64,000 nt of DNA from a virus: the IMG/VR virus record IMGVR_UViG_3300009184_000001, positions 1 to 64,000 of that record; one strand, written 5' to 3'. The notes under the pieces were generated by a model. The model was not told the origin of the DNA and ran no database searches. It worked only from the letters and a program-made list of their open reading frames with translations. Below are positions 19,459-26,742 of this stretch, piece by piece (within the stretch, counting starts at the first letter, position 1; every line of letters starts with the position of its first letter). A program made the translations under genes and the position numbers.

Positions 19459-20142
19459 TCAGGGGGTTCCAGATTGTTTCGATATAGTAAACATGTCAAT
19501 ATTATCCCAGTCCACAGAAGTATTTGTGCCTGTAGGAGGATTGACAGTAACTGATTGCACCTTATAGAGTTGACGGAATAGCCCTTGTACAACCTCGGAG
19601 GAGACTCGTACAGAGACTGAATTAATGAACAAGCGTTTTGCTTGTTCAGTTACGTCACGTTTGGCGACGTTCATGACATCTAGGCGTCTCATAGTAATAG
19701 TGTTAGTGGTGACATCACCGACAGTAACACTCTTTTCTGGGATTTCTAGATAGCCAAATCTAAGTGGGAACTTCTGTGTTAGAAGTTGCGCCAGTATTGC
19801 TCGGTCATGGCGAGGATGACGAGCATATGTTGTAATTTGATAGTCAATATAAACTGGGATAGGAATATCCACCACGAAGTCTTGAGTTACTGGGTCAATT
19901 CCATCAGGAGTTAGATAGTTTGGGTTTACTAGTCCACGCATTTCGCGTTCAGCATCCCGCTGAATGTCAACCATATCAATGGTTACATAAGGAAAAGCTT
20001 GGTTACGAATTTCTTGGTCTGGTTGGCCAAACCAAACACCTACAGGACGAGGAACATCCTGGCCGTCTGACTTTTGGTCAGCTACAGTCATACCTTGAAG
20101 CTTTATACGAAGGGCTTCATCTTCAGCAAGGATAAAGGTCAT
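19459..20142 (-). CDS. tail completion/terminator-like neck protein
   Basis: 227 aa. The block RPVGVWFGQPDQEIRNQAFP followed by YVTIDMVDIQRD and VYIDYQITTYARHPRHDR is characteristic of phage neck/tail terminator proteins placed directly before the sheath gene. Expected to cap the tail and join it to the head. It overlaps the next upstream gene by 4 bases. Confidence 0.65.
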   Translation of the reverse strand: MTFILAEDEALRIKLQGMTVADQKSDGQDVPRPVGVWFGQPDQEIRNQAFPYVTIDMVDIQRDAEREMRGLVNPNYLTPDGIDPVTQDFVVDIPIPVYIDYQITTYARHPRHDRAILAQLLTQKFPLRFGYLEIPEKSVTVGDVTTNTITMRRLDVMNVAKRDVTEQAKRLFINSVSVRVSSEVVQGLFRQLYKVQSVTVNPPTGTNTSVDWDNIDMFTISKQSGTP

Positions 20143-20444
20143 TTGTTGGCCTTTTCTATACGGTCGTTAAAAAGAATGGCAAACACTTTGCCAAATTCAG
20201 AATTCATATTACCGAATCTACGAAGAGTACCTTTATTATTGCCCTGGTATTCTAGGTCAAACACCTGGCTACGGTAGTAGGCGCTATCAATTTTATAAGA
20301 TTTATTACCAGGTTTTACAGTAAGAGAACTGGCAATATTAGCTGGCCAACCTTGATTTTGGGTGTAGACACGCACCTGCTTAGTTAATTCTTTAACTAAG
20401 TCCTTTTTGGCTGCTTCGAATGCGGGCTTTAAATAGTCTAACAC
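20139..20444 (-). CDS. small neck/head-tail joining protein
   Basis: 101 aa, basic, with an N-terminal amphipathic helix (AFEAAKKDLVKELTKQVRVY) and a later YRSQVFDLEYQGNNKG strand region. It overlaps both neighbours (4 bases and 1 base), so it is tightly coupled to the tail terminator gene. By size and position it is a head-tail or tail completion protein; no family-specific residue is recognised. Confidence 0.6.
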   Translation of the reverse strand: MLDYLKPAFEAAKKDLVKELTKQVRVYTQNQGWPANIASSLTVKPGNKSYKIDSAYYRSQVFDLEYQGNNKGTLRRFGNMNSEFGKVFAILFNDRIEKANK

Positions 20445-20641
20445 TACTGCTTCTTACCTGTATGGGATTGCGGTCTTTCGAATTTATCGTTCATGTAGCC
20501 TGAGCTAAGCATACCCATGAGTACATCGTGGCGAAGGTTTGGGTTCAATCCGTTAGCTCCTTGAGTAAACTCTTGTATCTCTTGGAATGCTAAATATTGA
20601 TTTACCTTCGTCCACCAGGGTTTAAATTCTGGAGAAGACAT
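20444..20641 (-). CDS. small structural-operon protein
   Basis: 65 aa (EFKPWWTKVNQYLAFQEIQE ... ERPQSHTGKKQ). It is the first gene after the terminator at 20.71-20.74 kb and so the first gene of the tail transcription unit. The start is ATG at 20641, with an AAAGGAT Shine-Dalgarno about 8 bases upstream. Function unknown. Confidence 0.6.
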   Translation of the reverse strand: MSSPEFKPWWTKVNQYLAFQEIQEFTQGANGLNPNLRHDVLMGMLSSGYMNDKFERPQSHTGKKQ

Positions 20642-20678
20642 CGCAAAATCCTTTACAGGCGCAAACTACATAAGTAGA

Positions 20679-20705
20679 TAGGTTCCGCACGGTTCCTATA
20701 GTATA
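20679..20705 (-). promoter_or_regulatory. candidate promoter/operator of the tail operon
   Basis: On the minus strand a -10-like TATACT (20700-20705) is followed by two direct GGAACC hexamers spaced by 4 bases, flanked by ATAGG/CCTAT arms. It lies between the terminator and the first tail gene. No good -35 is present, so it would need a phage-modified polymerase or an activator. Tentative. Confidence 0.35.
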
Positions 20706-20707
20706 AG

Positions 20708-20738
20708 GATAAAGAAAAACCCTGACGTTGTCAGGGTT
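20708..20738 (-). terminator. rho-independent terminator, minus strand
   Basis: The stem AACCCTGAC / GTCAGGGTT (20718-20738, 9 bp, loop AAC on the minus strand) is followed by TTTCTTT. It ends the transcription unit of the small basic proteins and fibre genes, upstream of the tail genes. Confidence 0.85.
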
Positions 20739-20746
20739 AATCTAAA

Positions 20747-20759
20747 TGTTTGTGTTGGG
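20747..20759 (-). repeat. oriented 13-nt motif, copy 1 (CCCAACACAAACA)
   Basis: It lies on the minus (transcribed) strand between the stop of the 56-aa gene and the terminator hairpin. It is one of seven copies in the window, all in the sense orientation. Confidence 0.7.
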
Positions 20760-20760
20760 A

Positions 20761-20931
20761 TTACATCTTCTTCTTTGCTTTACAAGCGGCACACTTGCCA
20801 CAAGAACAGTTTTTAGCAGAAGTTTTCTTACCCTTAGCGGCGGTAATAATATCGCCTCTAGTAATCTTTTTCTTATCTCCTGACATAGCAGCAAGGTTCA
20901 TCTGCTTTGGGGTCATTTTCTTATCAGCCAT
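20761..20931 (-). CDS. small lysine-rich protein with CSCGKCAAC zinc motif
   Basis: 56 aa. The ATG at 20931 reads MADKKMTPKQMNLAAM and the frame ends ...CSCGKCAACKAKKKM. A C-terminal cluster of four cysteines (CxCxxCxxC) with Lys-rich flanks suggests a metal or nucleic-acid binding mini-protein. It is the last gene of the small basic protein cluster before the terminator. The same CSCG-C-AC pattern recurs in the 42-aa gene at 21149-21277. Confidence 0.65.
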   Translation of the reverse strand: MADKKMTPKQMNLAAMSGDKKKITRGDIITAAKGKKTSAKNCSCGKCAACKAKKKM

Positions 20932-20933
20932 TG

Positions 20934-21149
20934 TTACTTCTTCTTTCCTTTAATACGGGCTGCTAGAGCCTTATCCTTTTTGATATCTTCCTTCTTGGAA
21001 GGCTTCTTAGCATCCATCTTTTTATCGGCTGCTTCAAACTTCTTCTTCTGAGCTGGAGTCATGCCCTTTTCGAGCTTCTTGTCCTGCTTTTCATCAGCCT
21101 TTGAGCCAATCCATGGTGGCATCTTTTTGCCAGATTTCTTCTTTTCCAT
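20934..21149 (-). CDS. small lysine-rich protein
   Basis: 71 aa, about a third Lys, with a KLEKGMTPAQKKKFEAADKK segment likely to be one charged helix. It overlaps the upstream 42-aa gene by one base. Unknown function; a nucleic-acid binding or virion-packaged role is possible from charge alone. Confidence 0.6.
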   Translation of the reverse strand: MEKKKSGKKMPPWIGSKADEKQDKKLEKGMTPAQKKKFEAADKKMDAKKPSKKEDIKKDKALAARIKGKKK

Positions 21150-21277
21150 TATTTCTTTCCTTTTGCTTTAGTCATTGAATGCTTCGTACGAGTTGTTAGG
21201 GTTTGTTTACGTTTCATAGCAGGATTTTTTGCAGTCTTGCACGCTGGGCAGACTCCACATGAACATGATTTAGCCAT
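21149..21277 (-). CDS. 42-aa lysine-rich protein with N-terminal CSCGVCPAC
   Basis: ATG at 21277, MAKS then CSCGVCPAC, followed by a basic tail ending KAKGKK. The CxCxxCxxC cluster mirrors the C-terminal one of the 56-aa protein at 20761, though at the opposite end of the chain. It overlaps the downstream gene by 1 base and the upstream gene by 8, so it is clearly part of a translationally coupled series. Confidence 0.6.
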   Translation of the reverse strand: MAKSCSCGVCPACKTAKNPAMKRKQTLTTRTKHSMTKAKGKK

Positions 21278-21428
21278 TTCTAACCCCATAGTTTGAAGGC
21301 ACGTTCTTAGCTTTCATAGGCTTATTAGTAGGTACTTTACCTTTGCTGTGCTCTTTAACAGCCTTTGGACCTTTTCCAATTTGCTTAGGTTTTTTACTTT
21401 CAACCTTTTTGACTGGTATCTTAGCCAT
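21270..21428 (-). CDS. 52-aa lysine-rich protein
   Basis: ATG at 21428, MAKIPVKKVESKKPKQIGKG, ending NVPSNYGVRNG. It overlaps its neighbours by 1 and 8 bases. The 8-base overlap ATGGCTAA is the same junction type seen across this cluster. Basic, probably unstructured; function unknown. Confidence 0.55.
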   Translation of the reverse strand: MAKIPVKKVESKKPKQIGKGPKAVKEHSKGKVPTNKPMKAKNVPSNYGVRNG

Positions 21429-21736
21429 TACTTCTTCTTCTTTCCTTCATTAGCTTTACGGATAGAAGCAGCCTTCTTCCGTGCGTCAGCCTTAGATGAT
21501 GCTCCCCAGGCCTGTAAGGACAGTAGGAGGCGTGTAGGCTCTCCGTTGGGTTTGTGCTCAGGTCCAGGATTACCCGCCATACGGGCCAGGAAAGAGGCTC
21601 TACGAGGGTTGTTTCCAGCCTTCACTGGAGCTTTAAGATTATGTCCACCTGCCTTTGCAGATGCTCGTCCCTTGGCGTTTAGTCCACCTTTAGGGTTCTT
21701 GCCTTCTTTACGTGTCCATGCTGGAGTTTTAGCCAC
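21428..21736 (-). CDS. DUF6321-like basic protein
   Basis: 102 aa. The string PAWTRKEGKNPKGGLNAKGR followed by GNNPRRASFLARMAGNPGP and a C-terminal LLLSLQAWGASSKADARKKA is, to my recollection, the pattern of the DUF6321 family found in aquatic phage genomes. Function unknown. It overlaps its neighbours by 1 and 8 bases. Confidence 0.65.
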   Translation of the reverse strand: MAKTPAWTRKEGKNPKGGLNAKGRASAKAGGHNLKAPVKAGNNPRRASFLARMAGNPGPEHKPNGEPTRLLLSLQAWGASSKADARKKAASIRKANEGKKKK

Positions 21737-21947
21737 GGGTTACCTTCTTTGCTGTAGTCTTTGTAGTTCTAGGAGCTAGTCTTTCCTCAAGTTTTGCCTT
21801 TTCAACTTCATGCTTAGCCGCTAAGGCTGCTCTTGAAAGGTCAGGAATCTTGCTCTTATTTGCTTGTGCCATTTGTAAATACCCTGTCTTACCTGAAACA
21901 ATATCTGGGTGAATTGGTGCTGGTTCTATTTTAGTAGAATTTGCCAT
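21729..21947 (-). CDS. small basic protein
   Basis: 72 aa. The first half is neutral (IEPAPIHPDIVSGKTGYLQM), followed by a charged helix (AALAAKHEVEKAKLEERL) and a basic Thr/Lys tail. It is coupled to its neighbours by 8-base and 1-base overlaps. Function unknown. Confidence 0.55.
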   Translation of the reverse strand: MANSTKIEPAPIHPDIVSGKTGYLQMAQANKSKIPDLSRAALAAKHEVEKAKLEERLAPRTTKTTAKKVTRG

Positions 21948-22231
21948 TATTTACCCGCTCTACGTTTGTTTTCTTTAGCTACATTTTTCTTGTGGCTCAT
22001 AGCTTTTAGGTTAGACATGCGGTCATCGCCCTTGCGACCTTTGTTATTTTTATGGTCAACATCTGTGTCTTTACTAAGTTTACCATGCTTTTCTTCGTAA
22101 TCTGCACGAGCCTTATTCTTGCTTGTGGTGTGCCATTTACCGTCTTTGCCTTTAGTCTTGTAAACGTAAATAGGGCGGCCACCATTAGCCGCTGAGCCTT
22201 TGTATGGACCAAATCTCTTAGTCTCTGCCAT
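21947..22231 (-). CDS. small HNH-like protein
   Basis: 94 aa. The C-terminal half DVDHKNNKGRKGDDRMSNLK ... SHKKNVAKENKRR follows the HNH layout (D-H-K-N, then N-L, then H-K-K-N) seen in phage HNH_3-type nucleases, but there are no zinc cysteines. The N-terminal part (GGRPIYVYKTKGKDGKWH) resembles a small beta domain. It could be a nicking nuclease or a DNA-binding relic. It sits within the lysine-rich cluster. Confidence 0.6.
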   Translation of the reverse strand: MAETKRFGPYKGSAANGGRPIYVYKTKGKDGKWHTTSKNKARADYEEKHGKLSKDTDVDHKNNKGRKGDDRMSNLKAMSHKKNVAKENKRRAGK

Positions 22232-22467
22232 TATCTATACCTTGCTGCTTTTTCCGCAACCTTCTTAGGCTGAGCAACAAACTGCTTACCTTTTTTGTTG
22301 CCTTTAGCTTTGGCCCTGTTAGTAGCTTTTTTCTCAGCAGGAGTCAGGCTTTCCCACGCTTTCTTAGGAAGGTAGCGTTTTTTACCCTTAGACGGCTTAC
22401 CATCTGAGGTTCCCCATTCTTCCTTAGTCCACTTATCTAGGGACTGCTGGGACTTTGATTTAGCCAT
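22231..22467 (-). CDS. DUF5872-like basic protein
   Basis: 78 aa from the internal ATG at 22467 (MAKSKSQQSLDKW), chosen because the longer frame overlaps the next gene heavily. The KWTKEEWGTSDGKPSKGKK ... YLPKKAWESLTPAEKKATNR pattern matches, from memory, the DUF5872 group of small phage/marine proteins. Function unknown. Confidence 0.65.
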   Translation of the reverse strand: MAKSKSQQSLDKWTKEEWGTSDGKPSKGKKRYLPKKAWESLTPAEKKATNRAKAKGNKKGKQFVAQPKKVAEKAARYR

Positions 22468-22771
22468 TACGTTTATCCAAAATGTTATCTTTAACTCCCT
22501 TAATAACACCGGGGATTAAGCCTTTATAATAAGACATAAACATCTGTCCTGTAGTAGCTCCAGCTGTCTTTGCAAACTGAGTGGCGTTAAGAAGGGCCGC
22601 ATGTCTTGGCTTAAGGCCTTCGATTTCTTTATCAACAATCATCTGACGAAGAACAGACGGTTGACTGCTGTCTTTTGCTACTGTATTAATTCTTTTATTA
22701 GCACGGACAGTTTCATACCCAAGTGCCTTGGCAGCGCCTTTTACAGCATTTTGTGGTTTTGATTTAGCCAT
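22460..22771 (-). CDS. small basic protein with C-terminal hydrophobic stretch
   Basis: 103 aa. The N-terminus MAKSKPQNAVKGAAKALGYE is followed by a helical middle and a C-terminal segment TGQMFMSYYKGLIPGVIKGV that is amphipathic or weakly hydrophobic. It is coupled to its neighbours by an 8-base and a 1-base overlap. Function unknown. Confidence 0.55.
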   Translation of the reverse strand: MAKSKPQNAVKGAAKALGYETVRANKRINTVAKDSSQPSVLRQMIVDKEIEGLKPRHAALLNATQFAKTAGATTGQMFMSYYKGLIPGVIKGVKDNILDKRNG

Positions 22772-22962
22772 TAGTTCTTGTAGCCTCCGCCAGCTTTCTT
22801 GTATTCAGCCGCTAGAAGTTGAGCCTTACGGGCAGACCACTCACCTGGGTCTCCGCCCTTAGAGCCAGCTTTAATTCTGTTAAATATTGTTTTACGCAAT
22901 CCAGGCTTAGTGTAGTTGCCAGCTTCATTTACTTTAGATTTAGTTTTTTTCTTTTCAGCCAT
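22771..22962 (-). CDS. small basic protein of the NYTKPxLR / GxWSARKAQ type
   Basis: 63 aa. GNYTKPGLRKTIFNRIKAGS then GGDPGEWSARKAQLLAAEYK and KAGGGY form a compact recurring pattern that I recognise from aquatic phage proteins, with no assigned function. Part of the coupled cluster. Confidence 0.6.
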   Translation of the reverse strand: MAEKKKTKSKVNEAGNYTKPGLRKTIFNRIKAGSKGGDPGEWSARKAQLLAAEYKKAGGGYKN

Positions 22963-23177
22963 TACTTAACCTCCGGGTGTTCTTTGTGAAATTTCTTAGT
23001 GGCTTTTACGCCTTGTTTAACAGTTCTAGAGCCAGCAAGCTTAGTAAGATTCATACGTTGTTTTTTACCAGTTTTACTGTTTTGTTCGACAATAATGTCT
23101 CCCTTTTTACCAGCACCACGGTCTTCTTTTTTCTTAGTGACTTTGTGCTTTTTACCGCCAGCAATTACTTTAGTCAT
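22962..23177 (-). CDS. small lysine-rich protein
   Basis: 71 aa, strongly basic (KKHKVTKKKEDRGAGKKGD ... KATKKFHKEHPEVK). It overlaps the next upstream gene by 8 bases. A DNA- or RNA-binding role is plausible from charge only. Confidence 0.55.
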   Translation of the reverse strand: MTKVIAGGKKHKVTKKKEDRGAGKKGDIIVEQNSKTGKKQRMNLTKLAGSRTVKQGVKATKKFHKEHPEVK

Positions 23178-23295
23178 TATTTTTTACCTTCCCTGGAAGT
23201 TTCTTTCCTTTAGGTGTTGCAGCTTCAAATTCCTTAGCCATCTTAGGTTTATTGGCGTACATCCATGCACGTTGGGCTTGAGATAGAAAAGGCAT
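23170..23295 (-). CDS. 41-aa FxSxAQRxxM-type protein
   Basis: Start chosen at the ATG at 23295 (MPFLSQAQRAWMYANKPKMA), because F-x-S-x-A-Q-R-x-x-M-x-A-N-x-P followed by E-A-A-T-P-K-G-K-K-L-P is a common small phage protein pattern. A longer upstream frame is unlikely. Its ATG starts one base after the stop of the 41-aa gene at 23297-23422. Function unknown. Confidence 0.6.
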   Translation of the reverse strand: MPFLSQAQRAWMYANKPKMAKEFEAATPKGKKLPGKVKNND

Positions 23296-23296
23296 A

Positions 23297-23422
23297 CTAC
23301 CAGCTGCTAAGAGCAGTACGCTTCCAAGTATTGGTTGCAACACAAACGTATAGAAACCCAGATACACCTGCTCGAACTAGGCGTGGGTCTTTTTTACTTG
23401 CTGCTTTTTTCTTTTCAGTCAT
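23297..23422 (-). CDS. 41-aa protein, possibly truncated (KKDPRLVRAGVSG type)
   Basis: ATG at 23422, MTEKKKAASKKDPRLVRAGV, then SGF and an unusual ending to a TAG at 23297. The opening resembles longer small phage proteins beginning DPRLxRAGVSGF, so the rest may have been lost or replaced here. It overlaps the beta-helix fibre gene by one base. Either a short real gene or a decayed one. Confidence 0.45.
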   Translation of the reverse strand: MTEKKKAASKKDPRLVRAGVSGFLYVCVATNTWKRTALSSW

Positions 23423-24435
23423 TATGCGTTTCCTAACGTAGTTACTGTTCCTGATGAGCCTCGGTACTTGAGAGCACCAGCCTCAACGAAAAGGATTCCT
23501 CCACCTGTTAAGTTAGCAGAAGGTGCTGTTCCATTTTGCATAAGAAGTCTATCTGCGTTTACATATTGGAAGTAGTCAACAGACCCTGTAGAACCACCAG
23601 TTCCTGATAGTGCTACTAGAGTTGAGTTTGGCTTATCGAACACGCAGTTAAATATTGAGTAAAAACCATTTAGTACAACTGGGGCAACAGTAGTTAATGT
23701 TGAAGCCAAAAATTGAGAGTTGGCTAAGGTAATAACGCTTGAAGCAGCCGATGTAACGGCGTTGGTCACTGCGGCACTTACAACAGAATCTACAATACTC
23801 AGTGCTCCTGCAGTTAGAACAGGGGCAACGGTGACAGCACTTTTTACAATCACATTTGCACTAGCGTTATTGACGGTTATGAAGTTTGGATTACCACCAA
23901 AGATAGCGACTAAACCAGACCCAGTGATGCTTGCGGCAGCAAAGTCACATAGGCGAGCAACAACGTAAGCAGCATTGCTGGTTTTTGTAAAAGTTCCAGA
24001 GACCTCGCAGTTTAGGATGTTAACGTTTCCCGTACCAGTCGGCGTATTCACAGTTAAGTTTGTCATTTTTATGCCAGAAATAGTGCACCCAGTATTTGTG
24101 CTCAAAGTTCCATAAAGTACAATGTTTCCACCAATAAGACCAGGTCCAGTTATGGTTGTGAACTGAGTAGTTATTGATGGGTTTTCAGTGTAACCTCCTG
24201 GGTGAACAATAATTGTTTTACGGCTTGAAGTAACTAAAGTCAACGCTTTAGTAATAGAAGCGACTGGGGTTAGTAGGTCACCATTACCAGTGGTGTCATT
24301 TCCGTCTACTTGGCTAACATGGATTTCGGCGTCGTAGCCAGAAAAAGGGTTAGCACGAGCGTCTAGATAGTCTAAAGCGGTGTTTAGGGTTTCTCCCCAA
24401 GAGGTTTGCCCAATAGTAGGTTTAACTAGTGCCAT
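23422..24435 (-). CDS. beta-helix fibre/adhesin protein
   Basis: 337 aa. The N-terminus (KPTIGQTSWGETLNTALDYL) is a typical fibre anchor. The middle has repeated short beta strands (VDGNDTTGNGDLLTPVASIT then KTIIVHPGGYTE, ITGPGLIGGNIVLYG) like right-handed beta-helix tailspikes. The C-terminus (GGGILFVEAGALKYRGSSGT) is shared with the 541-aa and 546-aa proteins in this locus. Confidence 0.7.
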   Translation of the reverse strand: MALVKPTIGQTSWGETLNTALDYLDARANPFSGYDAEIHVSQVDGNDTTGNGDLLTPVASITKALTLVTSSRKTIIVHPGGYTENPSITTQFTTITGPGLIGGNIVLYGTLSTNTGCTISGIKMTNLTVNTPTGTGNVNILNCEVSGTFTKTSNAAYVVARLCDFAAASITGSGLVAIFGGNPNFITVNNASANVIVKSAVTVAPVLTAGALSIVDSVVSAAVTNAVTSAASSVITLANSQFLASTLTTVAPVVLNGFYSIFNCVFDKPNSTLVALSGTGGSTGSVDYFQYVNADRLLMQNGTAPSANLTGGGILFVEAGALKYRGSSGTVTTLGNA

Positions 24436-24437
24436 CT

Positions 24438-25040
24438 TTACTTTCCGTAATTGTCAGAGCCATAGGTGGATACCCCATAGCCGTAGGTTCTAAAGTCAGG
24501 TACAGACACCGAAGCGTATGTCTGGAACTGTGGGTCATTAACAAGTTCATCTGGGTTTAACTGGTTGCAGTCAACTGTAAGAACTGCATAGTTGTATCCA
24601 AAAGAACCTCGAGGGAGTACTCGTGTAGGAACAAACACTTCTCCTCTAAATATAATTCTATCTTTAATATGTCCATTTGAATCGGTAATTAAAGAAGGTA
24701 GAAGACGCTGAGCATCACCGATGTTAATAACTAGGCGAAGAGTATCTGTAACATAGAAGCCTCGTTGGTTCATAATATTAGTACCACGAACAAACTGTGC
24801 CATAACTGCAGGCATTTTAAATGGAAGCATCCATCGTTTACCTTTACCAGGAGTAGATGAAGACACATCGTAAATAGGGTCTACAATGTCAGTGTAGTTG
24901 TCATCAAGATAGTAATCTTGCCATCTAAACCAGTCAACCTCAACACCAACAGTGCCACCAAGGTCTTCGGCAATGCCTTCATACATAGACTTACTTTCGT
25001 AGTCTAAGTTAAATCTTCCTTGGAGTTTAGCACCTCTCAT
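24438..25040 (-). CDS. structural protein, putative neck/tail completion component
   Basis: 200 aa from the ATG at 25040 (MRGAKLQGRFNLDYESKSMY), which overlaps the upstream stop as TAATG; the longer frame to 25121 would run into the upstream gene. Mixed alpha/beta with IFRGEVFVPTRVLPRGSFG and AVLTVDCNQLNPDEL strands. Its position between fibre genes is unusual, and it may be a fibre-attachment or neck protein. Confidence 0.55.
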   Translation of the reverse strand: MRGAKLQGRFNLDYESKSMYEGIAEDLGGTVGVEVDWFRWQDYYLDDNYTDIVDPIYDVSSSTPGKGKRWMLPFKMPAVMAQFVRGTNIMNQRGFYVTDTLRLVINIGDAQRLLPSLITDSNGHIKDRIIFRGEVFVPTRVLPRGSFGYNYAVLTVDCNQLNPDELVNDPQFQTYASVSVPDFRTYGYGVSTYGSDNYGK

Positions 25041-26158
25041 TAGGCCCACGCACCAATGCCAGTTACAGTTGAAGAACCAACTGGAGTTACTTTTATCCAA
25101 GAAGCCTGAAGAATTGACCAAGAAGTGGCGTTTACAGTGCTTAATTTAATTTGTGGGGTAAATGTTACAGCAGAACTTGTAACTATTAATGCTTTTACAG
25201 TGATAATAGCTGTCTGGCTTGTTGCTGATGTAGAAGTAACTGCGTTAGAGCTTCCTGATGTAAACACAGTGTTGCTGGTAGTTCCTCCGCTAGAACCAAT
25301 AGCACCAGAAGTAAACCCTGACATTGTTGCCCCTGTAGAAGTAATGCTTATTTGATTAGCCGCTGTGTTATTAGAAGCAAGATAAGCCGTGACATTCATT
25401 TCAACTTCATAAGTAGTACTAGCCGCTAAAGGAAGCCCCTTACCAAATATAGATTGTGCGGTGGTGTTTACAGTTAATGAATATGGGCTAGCGTTTCCTA
25501 CTAGAGTGTAAAAGTGGACCGCAGGTAAAATTCCTCTTCCACTTGTAGCGCTTACATCTGGAGTAAATAGTGCAGTAGTACCAATATAGTCAACAGAACC
25601 TCCAACAGCTGGGCTTAAAGCCGGTCCTTGGTTAAAAGTCAAAGGTGCAATAGAACTCGTTCCAGCAGTAAGTTTTACTCCAGATAATGTTGGTCCAGTA
25701 CTAAATACAAGAACACCAGTTGAGTTAAATCCAGTTTCATCTGAAATAACACCAGCAAGTTCTGAAGAGGTAGTAGCTGCATGAACGCTTAGCTTATCCG
25801 TTGTAACTACAAGAGTTTTGCTTGTAGGAATAGTAGTTCCATTAATAGTTCCAGTAGTCATATTACCTAGAGTATTACTGACTAGGACTCCGTATAGACC
25901 AGCTTCAATATTCTTAAGACGGGCACCCAAACCATCATTAGAGTACCAGTTACTGATAGAGGTGCTAAAAGTACCGTTACCCCAGTCACTCTTAACTACA
26001 CCTACATTAGCAACGCCATTAGAAGTGGTTGTAATTCCACCTAATTGGCGTTCTATTTCGGTAATCTCTGTGTATGCTGTGTTAATATCGTCAGCAATAA
26101 CTTTGTCTATGTTATTTCGTTTAAATGTAAACGACTTAATACTTGATGGATAACCCAT
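25040..26158 (-). CDS. fibre protein with N-terminal anchor and C1q-like C-terminus
   Basis: 372 aa. A charged helical N-terminus (SFTFKRNNIDKVIADDINTA) precedes a Thr/Ser/Gly-rich beta region. The C-terminal ~150 residues (FYTLVGNASPYSLTVNTTAQ ... YEVEMNVTAYLASNN) look like a jelly roll of C1q/TNF type. Predicted receptor-binding fibre. The upstream gap (26159-26256) shows no other gene. Confidence 0.6.
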   Translation of the reverse strand: MGYPSSIKSFTFKRNNIDKVIADDINTAYTEITEIERQLGGITTTSNGVANVGVVKSDWGNGTFSTSISNWYSNDGLGARLKNIEAGLYGVLVSNTLGNMTTGTINGTTIPTSKTLVVTTDKLSVHAATTSSELAGVISDETGFNSTGVLVFSTGPTLSGVKLTAGTSSIAPLTFNQGPALSPAVGGSVDYIGTTALFTPDVSATSGRGILPAVHFYTLVGNASPYSLTVNTTAQSIFGKGLPLAASTTYEVEMNVTAYLASNNTAANQISITSTGATMSGFTSGAIGSSGGTTSNTVFTSGSSNAVTSTSATSQTAIITVKALIVTSSAVTFTPQIKLSTVNATSWSILQASWIKVTPVGSSTVTGIGAWA

Positions 26159-26256
26159 TATAATCTCCTAAAGTCTTCTCTTCAATTGTAGGGCTTTACT
26201 TACTTAGATAGAGCCTGAACTAAGTTAAATCCTATCCGCTAATCATCCGTGCAGGG

Positions 26257-26742
26257 TTACGGTGTTGCTGTCGCACCTAGAACTACTGAAACATCATCAA
26301 TATTGAACTGACCGATAAAGATGTCTGTTGGATAAATTGCGACTACTATCTGTGTTGAAGTTGCTAAAACATTCTCAAATTTAAAATACTGCCAATCAGT
26401 AGATGTACCTAAAAGACTTGTTGTCGTTGAACTGCCTAAAAAGTCAATTTGATATGTTCTTGGTAAATCTGCATTTCTTAGCCAAAAGGATAAAGAATAC
26501 CTTTGTCCAATAGTCAAACTTGTATCTTGAAAATAGTACGCATATGGGCTGTTTTCTCCATCAAAAGAAGTATTTAAACTTGCGGGGCTTGACCTAAAAA
26601 CACTTGTATCTCTAACAGGATTAGTTGAATTTATCCAACCATTAAGGTTTACAGAAAAACTTGGATTAGTAACAAGGTTTGTCGGGGCAGGTGTAGACCC
26701 AGCCTTCACACTGCCAATCAATCCTGCGACAACGCCACTCAT
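26257..26742 (-). CDS. secreted-style carbohydrate-binding module protein
   Basis: 161 aa. After a short linker, NLVTNPSFSVNLNGWINSTN ... RYSLSFWLRN and the closing FNIDDVSVVLG form a complete CBM4/9-like beta sandwich. A single-module adhesin, probably a fibre tip or decoration binding host polysaccharide. It overlaps the next upstream gene by one base. Confidence 0.65.
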   Translation of the reverse strand: MSGVVAGLIGSVKAGSTPAPTNLVTNPSFSVNLNGWINSTNPVRDTSVFRSSPASLNTSFDGENSPYAYYFQDTSLTIGQRYSLSFWLRNADLPRTYQIDFLGSSTTTSLLGTSTDWQYFKFENVLATSTQIVVAIYPTDIFIGQFNIDDVSVVLGATATP

